From the NCBI GenBank assembly GCA_016882485.1, contig VGPT01000002.1, positions 1 to 64,000 of the forward strand: a stretch of 64,000 bases of DNA. Direction: 5' to 3'. The stretch is from Cyanobacteria bacterium M_surface_10_m1_298 (lineage in GTDB: Bacteria > Cyanobacteriota > Cyanobacteriia > PCC-6307 > Cyanobiaceae). Position numbers and translations under genes: made by a program. A model generated the notes under the pieces. It had not been told where the DNA came from and ran no database searches. It saw only the letters and a list, made by a program, of their open reading frames with translations. Positions 34,749 to 43,701 of this stretch are shown here, one piece after another; position 1 is the first letter of the stretch; every line of letters begins with the position of its first letter.

Positions 34749-35552
34749 ATGACCAGCAACCCCTACGCCCTGGAGACCCTCTCCAATCTGCTCAAGGGCA
34801 AGGTGATCATCGTGACCGGCGGTAACAGCGGTATCGGCAAATCAATCGTGGAGGTGGTAGCCCGCCTTGGTGCCCGCGTGGTGATCGACTATCGCTCCCA
34901 TCCGGAAGCCACCGAAGCGATCGAGCAGGAAATCGGTGACCTGGGCGGCACCTGTTTCGGTGTTCAAGCTGATGTGGGCAAGCTTGATGATCTGCAGCGC
35001 CTGGTGCAGGAAGCCGTCAATCGCTACGGACGGCTCGATGTGATGGTGAACAACGCCGGCATCGAAACCCGCACCTCGATTCTTGACACCACGCCGGATG
35101 ACTTCGACAAGGTTCTGAACGTGAACCTGCGTGGTGTGTTCTTCGCCACCCAGTACGCCGCCAAGCAGATGATCGCCCAGGGCAGCGGGGGGCGCATCAT
35201 CAACATCTCCTCGGTGCACGAGGACTGGCCCATGCCCAACAACACGCCCTACTGCGTGGCCAAAGGAGGGGTTCGGATGCTGACCCGCACCGCCGGTGTC
35301 GAACTGGCCTCGAAGGGCGTGTCGATTGTGAATGTGGGTCCCGGAGCGGTGGCCACACCGATCAACGACTCCACGATGAACAACCCGGAGCTGCTGGCCA
35401 AGCTCAATGCGGCGATCCCGATGGGGCGGATGGCTCAGCCCGACGAGATCGCCAAGGTGGTGGCCTTCCTCGCCAGCGACGCCGCCAGCTACATCACCGC
35501 CACCAGCATCTTTGCCGATGGCGGGATTATGCAAAGCAGCCCTGGCTTGTGA
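34749..35552 (+). CDS. SDR-family dehydrogenase, glucose 1-dehydrogenase-like
   Basis: 267 residues. The NAD(P) motif is 'VTGGNSGIGKS', followed by 'NNAG', a Ser in 'INISSVHE' and the catalytic 'YCVAK' (YxxxK). The sequence 'GRIINISSVHEDWPMPNNTP' is close to bacterial glucose 1-dehydrogenases. The enzyme probably oxidises a sugar to a lactone with NAD(P)+, which the divergent lactonase could open. The stop overlaps the start of the next gene (GTGA). Confidence 0.88.
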   Translation: MTSNPYALETLSNLLKGKVIIVTGGNSGIGKSIVEVVARLGARVVIDYRSHPEATEAIEQEIGDLGGTCFGVQADVGKLDDLQRLVQEAVNRYGRLDVMVNNAGIETRTSILDTTPDDFDKVLNVNLRGVFFATQYAAKQMIAQGSGGRIINISSVHEDWPMPNNTPYCVAKGGVRMLTRTAGVELASKGVSIVNVGPGAVATPINDSTMNNPELLAKLNAAIPMGRMAQPDEIAKVVAFLASDAASYITATSIFADGGIMQSSPGL

Positions 35553-36259
35553 AAATCACCCGCGCGCAGCTGGCGCGGCTGCGGAAGCGCCACTTCGGCT
35601 ACCGCCTCACCCTGGGAGTGGAGTTGGCAGTGCTCCTGCTGCTGCCTCTGGCTCAATCCGTGACCTGGTTGTTATCCGTGCTCTGGGTGGTGTTAGCGAT
35701 CGAGATGCTCGTGTTTCTCAGTCGCTATTCCGCCCTGGGCCGTCGCTCCTTGATGTACGGACTCGGGGGGCTAGCGGTGGTCTTGGAGATCATCTGGCAT
35801 CTCGCTCTGGTCTGGACACCGGCCTTGGGTAAAGCCCTCACCCTGCCCCATGTGATGGTTTGGGTTGCCTTTCTGTTGGTCACGGCGATTCGCAAGGTGA
35901 AATCCCTCGTGCGCGAGCCCTTTGTCACCTTCTCGGTGGTGTTGGGGGCAGCCTCGGGCTATCTCAGCATCGGCCTGGCCGGTGGTGTTCTCCTCACCGC
36001 TCTTTGGGTGCTACAGCCATCCGCCTATGTAGCTGCTGCGCTCCCGCCGGTTTCGCCGATGGGGGACATCACCGTTGCCGTTGCGCCTGCCCTGATGGCA
36101 GCCGCTTTTTCCTTGCTCACCACCGTTGGCACTGACGTGATGAACTCAGCCAATGTCACCGCTCAGGTGGTGTCCAACCTGATCACGATCTCCGGGCAGC
36201 TGTATGTGGCGATCCTGATCGGATTAATCCTGGGTCGCTTTCACCAACGGGTGAACTGA
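35549..36259 (+). CDS. Channel-like membrane protein with degenerate pore loop
   Basis: 236 residues, six transmembrane helices. The C-terminal half keeps the outline of a two-helix potassium channel pore: 'AAAFSLLTTVGTDVMNSANV' where channels have TTVGYGD, then an inner helix 'GQLYVAILIGLILGRF'. The selectivity filter Tyr-Gly-Asp is therefore altered to Thr-Asp-Val, so it may not pass potassium. GTG start overlaps the SDR stop by 4 bases, and a ClC gene follows after 20 bases. Confidence 0.7.
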   Translation: MKITRAQLARLRKRHFGYRLTLGVELAVLLLLPLAQSVTWLLSVLWVVLAIEMLVFLSRYSALGRRSLMYGLGGLAVVLEIIWHLALVWTPALGKALTLPHVMVWVAFLLVTAIRKVKSLVREPFVTFSVVLGAASGYLSIGLAGGVLLTALWVLQPSAYVAAALPPVSPMGDITVAVAPALMAAAFSLLTTVGTDVMNSANVTAQVVSNLITISGQLYVAILIGLILGRFHQRVN

Positions 36260-36279
36260 TTGGCAGATCGGCAGGCATC

Positions 36280-37617
36280 ATGAGCCGATCTGTTGATGTT
36301 GCCTTGTCTCTTCGCGCCCGCGATCTCCTGCGCAATCTTCTGCAGCTGTCCCTGCTCGGTCTGCTGGTGGGGGTGGCCTGCTGGCCGTTGAACCTGATCG
36401 ATCGTTGGCAAGACCGGCTGCTCTCCCTGCTGCCCGCCTTCAGTGGCCAGGCCTGGAGCCCGGCTTCTTTGGCGCTGGCCTGTTCTCCGCTGGTGGTGGT
36501 GCCGTTGTTGCTTGTGCTTCAGCGGGGAATCCTGTCCCGCGGGGTTGGATCCGGGATCCCGCAGACCATGACCAGCATCGAGCACCCGGGGCAGGCTGCG
36601 GCACTGCTGGGTTGGGTGCCCACCGTGCAGCGGGCCGTGCTCTGGAGCATGGCGAGTCTGAGTCTTCTGCCACTGGGCCGGGAGGGTCCGGTGGTGCAGT
36701 TCGGGGCCTCGGTGGCCCATGCCCTGCGCCGCCGTTTCCCCAGTTGGTTTTCTGGGTTGGGGCAGGCGGATCTGCTGGCGGTGTCAGCCGGTGCGGGATT
36801 GGCCGGCGGTTTTGACACCCCCTTGCTGGGGGTGGTGTTTGTGGCTGAGGAATTTCTCAGCAACTTTTCCGCCAGCATGCTCTGGCCCGCGATGGTGATC
36901 TGCGGGATGGCAGCCAGCTTCAGCAACCTCACAGGGCAGCCGATGTTTGCTCTGGGCACGGTTGGTGTGGAGCCGATGCAACTCATGCAGGTGTTGTGGG
37001 CACTGCCTCTGGGGCTGCTTGGCGGAGTGCTCGGTGGTGCGTTCGCCAAGATGCTGCTGGCGGGAACGAAGCGGTGTCTATGTCTGGTGCGTCGTTACCC
37101 CCTACGCCTCGGGCTGGCGATCGGAGCTCTGCTGAGTCTCTTCGCGCTGGTGAGCGGTGGGGCCAGCGGAGGTGATGGGGAACTGTTGATGGGGCACATG
37201 CTGTTCGCCTCCCCCGATGGAGCGGAGTTGCCCAGGGGGCTTGGCGTGGATCTGCTCAGACTGCTGCTGCGTGTGATGGGCCCTGTGCTCGCTCTCGCCA
37301 CGGGGATCCCAGGAGGTTTGATTGATCCCTCGTTTGCCTTTGGCGCGACGCTGGGACAGGTGGTTGCTGATCAGGTGGGGTCCACGCAGCTTTGCATCGC
37401 CCTGGGGATGGTGGCCGGCCTGGCGGGAGCCACTCAACTACCGGTGATGAGTGTGCTGTTTGGCGTGCGCGTGGCGGGCGATCAGCAATTGCTCTGCGGC
37501 CTGTTGGTGGCGAGTGTGATCGCGGCCTACGTGAGTCGCCAGATCGTGGCCAAGCCGATCTATCACGCGCTGCACGCGATCACCAGTGAGGCCGCGCCTA
37601 CGACGGAGCCTCGGTGA
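36280..37617 (+). CDS. ClC-family chloride channel/transporter
   Basis: 445 residues with the three anion-site motifs: 'GVGSGIPQTM' (GSGIP), 'GREGPVVQFG' (GREGP) and 'PGGLIDPSFAFGATLG' (G-x-F-x-P variant). There is no CBS domain. ClC proteins exchange chloride with protons or conduct chloride. It is probably cotranscribed with the channel-like gene before it, and overlaps the convergent NDH-2 gene by 20 bases. Confidence 0.9.
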   Translation: MSRSVDVALSLRARDLLRNLLQLSLLGLLVGVACWPLNLIDRWQDRLLSLLPAFSGQAWSPASLALACSPLVVVPLLLVLQRGILSRGVGSGIPQTMTSIEHPGQAAALLGWVPTVQRAVLWSMASLSLLPLGREGPVVQFGASVAHALRRRFPSWFSGLGQADLLAVSAGAGLAGGFDTPLLGVVFVAEEFLSNFSASMLWPAMVICGMAASFSNLTGQPMFALGTVGVEPMQLMQVLWALPLGLLGGVLGGAFAKMLLAGTKRCLCLVRRYPLRLGLAIGALLSLFALVSGGASGGDGELLMGHMLFASPDGAELPRGLGVDLLRLLLRVMGPVLALATGIPGGLIDPSFAFGATLGQVVADQVGSTQLCIALGMVAGLAGATQLPVMSVLFGVRVAGDQQLLCGLLVASVIAAYVSRQIVAKPIYHALHAITSEAAPTTEPR

Positions 37618-38920
37618 TCACCAGTGCCGAGCGCTCGCGGGTGACGATCATCCACAGCCACTTGGTGAGCAGGGTGATCCGGTTTTCGTTGTCGGGAATG
37701 AACGCCAGGTGAGCCAATCCCCAGAGAATCCAGCCCAGGGGCCCGCTCACCTTCAGACCCCGTAGATCGGCAACCGCGAACAGAGGACCCACCACCGCCA
37801 TGCTGCCGAAGTCGGTGAACACAAAGGGCGGGTGGCTCTGGTTCTGCAGCTTGGCCAGGATGTCCTTGGCGACCCAGCCGCCCATCTGCACCGCCGGGCC
37901 AGCCATACCCGGTAGGGGCTTGCCGTTTTTGGTGTGGCTGTAGCTGCAGAGATCACCCACCACGCGGATCTCAGGGTGCCCAGCGATCGAGAAATCCGCT
38001 TCCACGGGCACGCGTCCGCCGCGATCGACTTCGCAACGCGTGCGCTCAGCCAGCAGCTTGCCCAGGGGTGAGGCCGCCACGCCGGCGGTCCAGCAGATTG
38101 TGCTGGCCTCCAGGGTGACCTCTCCGCTGCTGGTGGTGACCACCAGCTTGCTCTCTTCGATCGTTTTGACGCGCCCCCCGAGCAGCAGTTCCACGCCGGC
38201 CCGGATGAGGTGGTCGCCGGCGGCCTTGGAGAGCTGCGGATCCATCGCCCGCAGGACGCGGTCGCCTGGATCCACCAGGGTCACCTTGCAGAGGCTGGGA
38301 TCGATCTGTTTGAAATCGCGCTCGAGGGTGTGGCGCATCAGGTCATTGAGGGAGGCCGCCAGTTCGCAACCCGTGGGGCCGCCTCCCACCACCACCACGG
38401 ATTGCAGCAGGCGGCGTTTGTCGGGATCCGGTGTTTGCTCAGCCTCCTCCAGCGCATTCAGCACCCGCTTACGAATGCCGTAGGCATCTTCCAGCGACTT
38501 CATCGGCGTGGCGAACTGTGCCCATTCGTCGTGGCCGAAGTAGCTGCTGGTGGCGCCGGCTGCCACGATCAGGTGGTCGTAGCGCAGTCGACGATCGTTA
38601 AAGATCACCTCCTGGGCAGAGGGGTCAATGTCCTTCACCTCTCCCATCAGGATCTGCACATTGGGGGCCTGCCCGAGCATGATCCGCAGCGGTGAGGCCA
38701 CATCGGTCTGCGAGACCAATCCCGATGCCACCTGATACAGGAGCGGTTGGAACAGGTTGAAGTTGCGCTTGTCGATCAGGGTGACCCGAACGGTCTTGCC
38801 AGCTAGGGCATGGGCTGCCTTGAGACCGGCGAAGCCGCCACCCACGATCACCACATGGGGGGCGTCGCGGAGCAGTTCTGAGGGTGGGGTGAGCTCAAGA
38901 AAGAAGTGCTCTGGAGCCAT
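37598..38920 (-). CDS. Type II NAD(P)H dehydrogenase (NDH-2)
   Basis: 440 residues with two dinucleotide folds: 'VVIVGGGFAGLKAAHAL' (FAD) and 'SVVVVGGGPTGCELAASL' (NADH). 'RNFNLFQPLLYQVASG' is the typical NDH-2 active-site segment, and the C-terminal hydrophobic stretch ('GPLGWILWGLAHLAF') attaches it to the membrane. It passes electrons from NAD(P)H to plastoquinone without pumping protons and may act as a redox sensor. ATG 38920 is preferred; a TTG at 38962 would extend it. Confidence 0.92.
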   Translation of the reverse strand: MAPEHFFLELTPPSELLRDAPHVVIVGGGFAGLKAAHALAGKTVRVTLIDKRNFNLFQPLLYQVASGLVSQTDVASPLRIMLGQAPNVQILMGEVKDIDPSAQEVIFNDRRLRYDHLIVAAGATSSYFGHDEWAQFATPMKSLEDAYGIRKRVLNALEEAEQTPDPDKRRLLQSVVVVGGGPTGCELAASLNDLMRHTLERDFKQIDPSLCKVTLVDPGDRVLRAMDPQLSKAAGDHLIRAGVELLLGGRVKTIEESKLVVTTSSGEVTLEASTICWTAGVAASPLGKLLAERTRCEVDRGGRVPVEADFSIAGHPEIRVVGDLCSYSHTKNGKPLPGMAGPAVQMGGWVAKDILAKLQNQSHPPFVFTDFGSMAVVGPLFAVADLRGLKVSGPLGWILWGLAHLAFIPDNENRITLLTKWLWMIVTRERSALVITEAPS

Positions 38921-38977
38921 GGACCGACCGATGCTTGCCCACAAGCTATCGGTGGTTTCCAAAGCTGGCTTTCTGGA

Positions 38978-39355
38978 TCAGAGGCCCAACCTGACCTTCA
39001 TCGACCCCTTGGGCTCGACGTCGACCTCCATCGGTTTCTGTTCACTCACCTGCACTTGAATCGGCTTGGTGTTGCTCATCTGCACCTGCACCGGCTCGGC
39101 ATTTTTGGCGATCACACGAATCGGTTCGGCGTGAACCATGTCAAGTCGCAGCTCCCGTGGGGCGTTCACTTGCACAGGCTCGCTCATGCTGACCTTGTGA
39201 GTCATCTGCCCGCTGAGGCGGAGCGGTTCTTGAAAGCTCACCTGCAAACGCAGCTGAATCGGATGGGTGCTGCTGCGCATCAGCAGCCATCCGGCCAGAC
39301 CACCCAAGAGCAGCACGGTGAGCGGCCAGCGAAGTTTCAACCAATGGGGTTCCAT
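38978..39355 (-). CDS. Membrane-anchored decapeptide-repeat protein, unknown
   Basis: 125 residues: one N-terminal transmembrane helix (about 11-27) and then a beta-type tail with repeats of (E/K)-P-(I/V/M)-(Q/R/E)-V. The last four copies (from residues 77, 87, 97 and 107) are spaced exactly 10 residues apart, for example 'AEPVQVQMSN' and 'TKPIQVQVSE'; earlier copies are less regular. This suggests a small elongated extracytoplasmic beta-structure. No family recognised. It is upstream of NDH-2 on the same strand. Confidence 0.7.
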   Translation of the reverse strand: MEPHWLKLRWPLTVLLLGGLAGWLLMRSSTHPIQLRLQVSFQEPLRLSGQMTHKVSMSEPVQVNAPRELRLDMVHAEPIRVIAKNAEPVQVQMSNTKPIQVQVSEQKPMEVDVEPKGSMKVRLGL

Positions 39356-39922
39356 GGGCTGAATTCAAGCGAATGCTCTGCTTTTTGGCAGAACTGCAGC
39401 GCCGAGCAGTCCTTAGCGTTCGCCCAAGAGCTCCTTCCACGTGGGGTGATTGCCGCTGGTCGCTTGGGATTTCCCTTGGGTTGTGGCTACGACGGCGCTG
39501 GCTGAGGTGCCCGGCCGGCGTGGGCTCTGATGGTGCTCCTTGCGGTTGGAGTGTGCTGCTGTGGGGTGATGGGTCTTTGGTTTGGTCATAACGAAGCGTC
39601 GTCCCGGTGGACGTTGTGAAGACAGTGGAGGCATCGATCCGTGCTGGAGCGCGATGAACCCCTGATCGGTTGTCGGTTCAGTTCTCGTTGTCGTCTTCTG
39701 ACCAGTGGGTCAGCGTCTGATGGAGATATGAATCACGTCGGCTGGCCAATGTGTGGCCTGCTCAGCATCTGCTGTGCATTCACCATACAGCCTGTCGCTG
39801 GATTCACTGGAAATCCTGAAAGGGTTGCGCTGGGCAGGAGGGTGACTGCTCCGTAGCCGCTGTTGATCTGCCCATTCGGCAGGAGTGCGCCAATCTTGGA
39901 CAGCTCATCTGATGACGCACCG
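39356..39922. other. 567-base stretch without a supported gene
   Basis: Two weak open frames exist. One is minus-strand 39589-39413, a 58-residue basic frame ending 'HPTWKELLGER'. The other is plus-strand 39728-39856, 42 residues with a hydrophobic start and a possible signal cut near 'VAGFTG'. Neither has a family or a clear ribosome site. No RNA gene, repeat or terminator is recognised. Confidence 0.4.
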
Positions 39923-40798
39923 ATGCTGCGCCGCCGGTTTCTCCTGTCCGTCGCGGCTGGGGCCCTTCTCTCCCTGGCTTTTGCCAATGACGGCAGTTGG
40001 GCACAGCCTCAACCCCCAGCGGCGTCAGCCTCCGGAACGACCCGCTTTCTGGCGGTGGCGGATGTCGGGAGCGGTGATGCCAATCAACGGGCCGTCGGAG
40101 CACAGATGGCAGCCGTGCATCGCCGTCAACCCGTGGATCTGGTGGTGCTCGGCGGAGACAACATCTACCCCTCAGGAGACATCCGCCTGATCGGCAAGAC
40201 CTTTGAGCAGCCCTATGCCGAGTTGCTCTCGGCCAAGGTGCCCTTCCATGCCGTGCTGGGAAACCATGACATCCGCACCGATAACGGCAACCCCCAACTC
40301 GCTTACCGCCCCTATGGGATGAAGGGGCGCTTCTACAGCGTGCGCCAAGGCGATGTGGAGTTCTTCATGCTCGATACCAACGGGAACGCGCCGTGGAAAG
40401 AGCAGCTCAGCTGGTTCCGCTCAGCCCTGGCCAAAAGCAAGGCTCCCTGGAAGGTGGTGGTGGGCCATCACCCCGTCTATTCCTCAGGGTTTTATGGCAA
40501 CAATTCAGCCCTACGCGAAAGGCTCAGTTCTCTGATGCAGCGCCATGGGGTGCAGCTCTACATCAATGGCCATGAGCACAACTACGAGCGCAGCAAGCCG
40601 ATCGATGGGGTCACCTACCTGGTGGTTGGTGGTGGGGGTGCCTCCCTGCGCCCGGTGCTGCCCACGGTTCAATCGGCCAAGGCCCTGAGCGTGTTCAGCT
40701 TCGCCGAGATCGAAGCGGGACCGAAGACCCTCACGGTGACGGCCTGGGATCGCAACGGCAAACAGATCGACCGTGCCGTGATCGCTACCCAGCCCTAG
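39923..40798 (+). CDS. Exported metallophosphatase (purple acid phosphatase-like)
   Basis: 291 residues. The N-terminus has a twin-arginine-type signal ('MLRRRFLLSVAAGALLSLAF'), suggesting export of a folded metalloprotein. Phosphoesterase motifs follow: 'AVADVGSGD', 'VVLGGDNIYPSG' (GDxx), 'AVLGNHDIRT' (GNHD), 'VVGHHPVYSSG' and 'INGHEHNYER' (GHxH). It probably hydrolyses phosphate esters outside the cytoplasm. ATG 39923 is chosen because it begins the signal. Its stop overlaps the convergent FutB gene by 4 bases. Confidence 0.88.
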   Translation: MLRRRFLLSVAAGALLSLAFANDGSWAQPQPPAASASGTTRFLAVADVGSGDANQRAVGAQMAAVHRRQPVDLVVLGGDNIYPSGDIRLIGKTFEQPYAELLSAKVPFHAVLGNHDIRTDNGNPQLAYRPYGMKGRFYSVRQGDVEFFMLDTNGNAPWKEQLSWFRSALAKSKAPWKVVVGHHPVYSSGFYGNNSALRERLSSLMQRHGVQLYINGHEHNYERSKPIDGVTYLVVGGGGASLRPVLPTVQSAKALSVFSFAEIEAGPKTLTVTAWDRNGKQIDRAVIATQP

Positions 40799-42312
40799 CT
40801 CGAGCGACCCTCCAGTCGCTCCAGGCTGGGGATCAGGGCTGCTGCCGCCAGTAGCCCCAGCATCAGGATCAGCAGGGCAGGCACCAAGGCGGCACCGACC
40901 CGTTCATCGCTGGCGTATTGATAGACCCGCACCGCCAGGGTGTCGAAATCAAAGGGTCGCAGCGCGAAGGTGAGGGGGAGTTCTTTGACGGTGTCGACAA
41001 AGACCAGCAGGGCTCCCATCAGCAAGGGACCCCGCAGCAGCGGAAGGTGAACGCGCCGGAGCACCGCAATCCAGCTGTGCCCGAGGGAGGTGGCGGCTTC
41101 ATCAACGCTGGGGGGAATGCGTTCGAGGGCTGCATCTAACCCACCTTTTGACACGGCGAGGAAGCGGTCGGCATAGCCCCACACCAGGAGCAGCAGTGGG
41201 GCCAGCGCGAGGGGGCCGCCAATCAGCATCAGGGCCAGGGCCAGCACCGTGCCCGGTATCGCATAGCCGAGGCCGGAGATGAAGGTGAGCCGGCGCAGCA
41301 GTGGGTTGGCTAACCAGCGCTTCGCGATCGCCAGTGCGATCGCCGCCACGGCGGTGAGCAGGGCTGCCCCCAGAGCCAGGCTGAAGCTGCGCGTGCCAAG
41401 GGTCAGCAGTTCCTGGCTGTCCTCACTGCTGAGTTGATCCCAGCTCAGGGCGGCCCAGATCGCGGGCAGACCAAGGCTGATCAGCGGAGGGAGCAGGCAG
41501 AACAGTTGGCTCGCTAGTTCGCGGCCCCCCTGCAGCCTCCAGCGTTGATCGAGATCCCCGGTGCCGGAGAGGTTCCAGCAGCGGCTGCGCCGGCGCAGGT
41601 TTCTCTCGGCCCCCACCAGCAGGGTCACGATCAGCAGGGCCATCAAGGCCAGGCTCACGGCTGACTGGGGGTCGCCGTCTTGCTGCCAACGCATCAAGAT
41701 CCCCGACGACAGGGTGGGAACGCCGAGGAGCTGCACCGCTCCGAGCTCATTCACCACTTCCATGCCGGAGAGGGCCACCCCGGCTCCGATCGAGGGCAAG
41801 GCGATGGGTAGGGCGACGCGCCAGAAGCTGCCCCAGGGGCCCACCCCCAGGCTGCGGCAGGCCTCCAATTGACGCTTTCCGCTCACCGAAAAGCTCTCGG
41901 TGGCCAGCAGAAACACATAGCTGTAGGTGCTCAGCACCAGGACCAACAGGGTGGGGGTGAAGCCGTGAACTCGCATCCCATAACGGCTTCCCAGATCAAT
42001 CCAGGTGGCGGCCAGCAGGTAGCTGGGGGTCGCCAGGGGGAGCAGCTGGGCAATGCGCAGCCAGCGCCTCCCTCGGAAGTTGCAGCGGGCCGTCAGCCAG
42101 CCCGTTCCGGTGCCCAGACCGCCCCCGAGGAGGCCCACCATCAGCACCAGAGAGAGGGTGTTGCGCAGCTGCTCGGGGGCATCAGGCCCCAGTTGCAGTG
42201 CGGTGATTCCGTCGGTGCCGCTGAATCCGAATAAGCCAAGGCCGACCACCGGTGCAAGAGCCAGTAGGCACACCAGCAGCACGGCCATCGCCAGAACTCC
42301 CCGCTGGGGCAT
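40795..42312 (-). CDS. futB: Iron(III) ABC transporter permease
   Basis: 505 residues, two fused permease halves with about twelve helices. The permease EAA loops are visible as 'ACRSLGVGPWGSFWRVALPI' and 'AATSLGHSWIAVLRRVHLPL'. This is the FbpB/FutB type importing ferric iron delivered by FutA. It is divergent from futA with a 126-base gap. The ATPase FutC is not in the window, which is common in picocyanobacteria. Confidence 0.93.
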   Translation of the reverse strand: MPQRGVLAMAVLLVCLLALAPVVGLGLFGFSGTDGITALQLGPDAPEQLRNTLSLVLMVGLLGGGLGTGTGWLTARCNFRGRRWLRIAQLLPLATPSYLLAATWIDLGSRYGMRVHGFTPTLLVLVLSTYSYVFLLATESFSVSGKRQLEACRSLGVGPWGSFWRVALPIALPSIGAGVALSGMEVVNELGAVQLLGVPTLSSGILMRWQQDGDPQSAVSLALMALLIVTLLVGAERNLRRRSRCWNLSGTGDLDQRWRLQGGRELASQLFCLLPPLISLGLPAIWAALSWDQLSSEDSQELLTLGTRSFSLALGAALLTAVAAIALAIAKRWLANPLLRRLTFISGLGYAIPGTVLALALMLIGGPLALAPLLLLVWGYADRFLAVSKGGLDAALERIPPSVDEAATSLGHSWIAVLRRVHLPLLRGPLLMGALLVFVDTVKELPLTFALRPFDFDTLAVRVYQYASDERVGAALVPALLILMLGLLAAAALIPSLERLEGRSS

Positions 42313-42438
42313 GCCGCTTGCTACTCCCGTGCTGGCCAGTGAAAAAGCCTACGGGGCTGGGCTCTGGACGCCCCGATGTAATCAATGTCACAGCCCGGGG
42401 TTGCCAATGATCGAGTGCTGGTCGCTCCCCCTGTCTGG

Positions 42439-43536
42439 ATGGTCATCATTTCTGCACTGCGTGAACGCCCTGTGAACCGGATCTCCCTGCGTGCTCTGCT
42501 GAGGCCTGAGGCCCTCGCGACCAGTGCTCTGTTGGCGGTCTCAGCTGGTGCCGCTCTCTTAACGGCATGCATGGCTGGCGGCGCCCAGGCCCAGAGCCAG
42601 GAGATCGGTGTGTATTCCGGCCGGCACTACAACACCGACAAGGAGCTTTACCGGCAATTCACCGCCCGCACCGGCATCAAGGTGAAGCTGCTGGAGGCCA
42701 AGGACGACGCCCTGATTGAGCGGGTGCGCACCGAGGGCAAGAACAGCCCGGCCGATGTGCTGGTGCTGGTGGATGCCGCGCGTTTGGATAAGGCCGCCGA
42801 CATGGGTCTGTTCCGTGCCAGCCCCTCGGCGACTCTGCTGCGGGATGTGCCCCTGAATCTTCGCGACAGCAAAGGGCGCTGGTATGGCCTCACCCGCCGG
42901 GTGCGCGTGCCGATCGTGAACCCCAAGCTGGTGAACCCCGCCAGCATCCGCACCTACGCCGATCTCGCCAATCCGGCTCTGAAGGGGAAGCTCTGCCTGC
43001 GCGACAGCAAGAGCGTGTACAACCAGTCGCTGGTGGCGGATCAGATGATCCTGCGGGGCGATGCCGCTGCGGCGAAATGGGTGAAGGGGATGACGTCGAA
43101 CGTGACCAAGCCCTACTTCAGCTCAGACACGCCGTTGATCCGTGCAGTTGCCAACGGAGAGTGCGGCGTTGGATTGGTGAACACCTACTACCTGGCGCGG
43201 ATGCTGTCCGGAGACAACGGGGCAGCCGACAAGGCGATGGCGGGCAAGGTGAAGCTGGTGTTTCCCACTCCGGCTCACGTGAACATCTCCGGGGCCGGGG
43301 TGGTGAAAACCTCCAAGAACCCCCAGGCCGCCTTGAAGTTGATCGAATTCCTCGCCTCGCCCAGCGGCGGCCGCGGCTACGCCGAAGCCAACAACGAATA
43401 CCCGCTCAAGGGCTATGGCAACAACCCGATCCTCAAGCGCTTCGGCAGCTTCAAGGCCGATGGGGTGTCCGCCGAGCAGATGGGGGCCAAGAACACGGCC
43501 GCTGTGCGTCTGATGCAGGCTTCAGGCTGGAAGTAA
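42439..43536 (+). CDS. futA: Iron(III)-binding protein of ABC transporter (FutA/IdiA type)
   Basis: 365 residues. A signal region ends near 'TACMAGGAQAQS', and the mature part begins 'EIGVYSGRHYNTDKELYRQF'. The tyrosine-rich iron site includes that 'GRHYNTD' and 'NTYYLARML'. It captures ferric iron in the periplasm and hands it to FutB. The start is uncertain: ATG 42385, ATG 42439 and GTG 42472 all give a signal; 42439 is used. The neighbours FutB and a Crp/Fnr regulator repeat the known idiA-idiB arrangement. Confidence 0.93.
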   Translation: MVIISALRERPVNRISLRALLRPEALATSALLAVSAGAALLTACMAGGAQAQSQEIGVYSGRHYNTDKELYRQFTARTGIKVKLLEAKDDALIERVRTEGKNSPADVLVLVDAARLDKAADMGLFRASPSATLLRDVPLNLRDSKGRWYGLTRRVRVPIVNPKLVNPASIRTYADLANPALKGKLCLRDSKSVYNQSLVADQMILRGDAAAAKWVKGMTSNVTKPYFSSDTPLIRAVANGECGVGLVNTYYLARMLSGDNGAADKAMAGKVKLVFPTPAHVNISGAGVVKTSKNPQAALKLIEFLASPSGGRGYAEANNEYPLKGYGNNPILKRFGSFKADGVSAEQMGAKNTAAVRLMQASGWK

Positions 43537-43625
43537 CACCACCGCGATCGGAGCACCGAGGAGCCAGTTGCCAAGCGCGGCTGGCTTTTTTGCTGGCGGA
43601 TCGGTTTGCAGTTGCTTGTTGTTCT

Positions 43626-43679
43626 TGAGAATCGCTTGCAAAAGTGCGGGGGTCTTGTTTAGTTTGAGACGCATTCGCA
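43626..43679 (+). promoter_or_regulatory. Two Fur-like boxes upstream of the Crp/Fnr gene
   Basis: TGAGAATCGCTTGCA (43626-43640) matches the Fur pattern TGAGAATCATTCTCA at 11 of 15 bases. TGAGACGCATTCGCA (43665-43679) matches at 12 of 15. They bracket a possible promoter, TTGCAA (43636-43641) - 16 bases - TTTAGT (43658-43663). Repression by iron-loaded Fur is therefore likely. Confidence 0.55.
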
Positions 43680-43701
43680 ATTAGCCCGGCCGCCGGGAGC
43701 C

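Noticed and set aside
39641-39856. 71-residue open frame with a possible signal peptide
   Set aside because: Only the last 42 residues look plausible, there is no family, and no ribosome site is clear; noted in the gap entry only.
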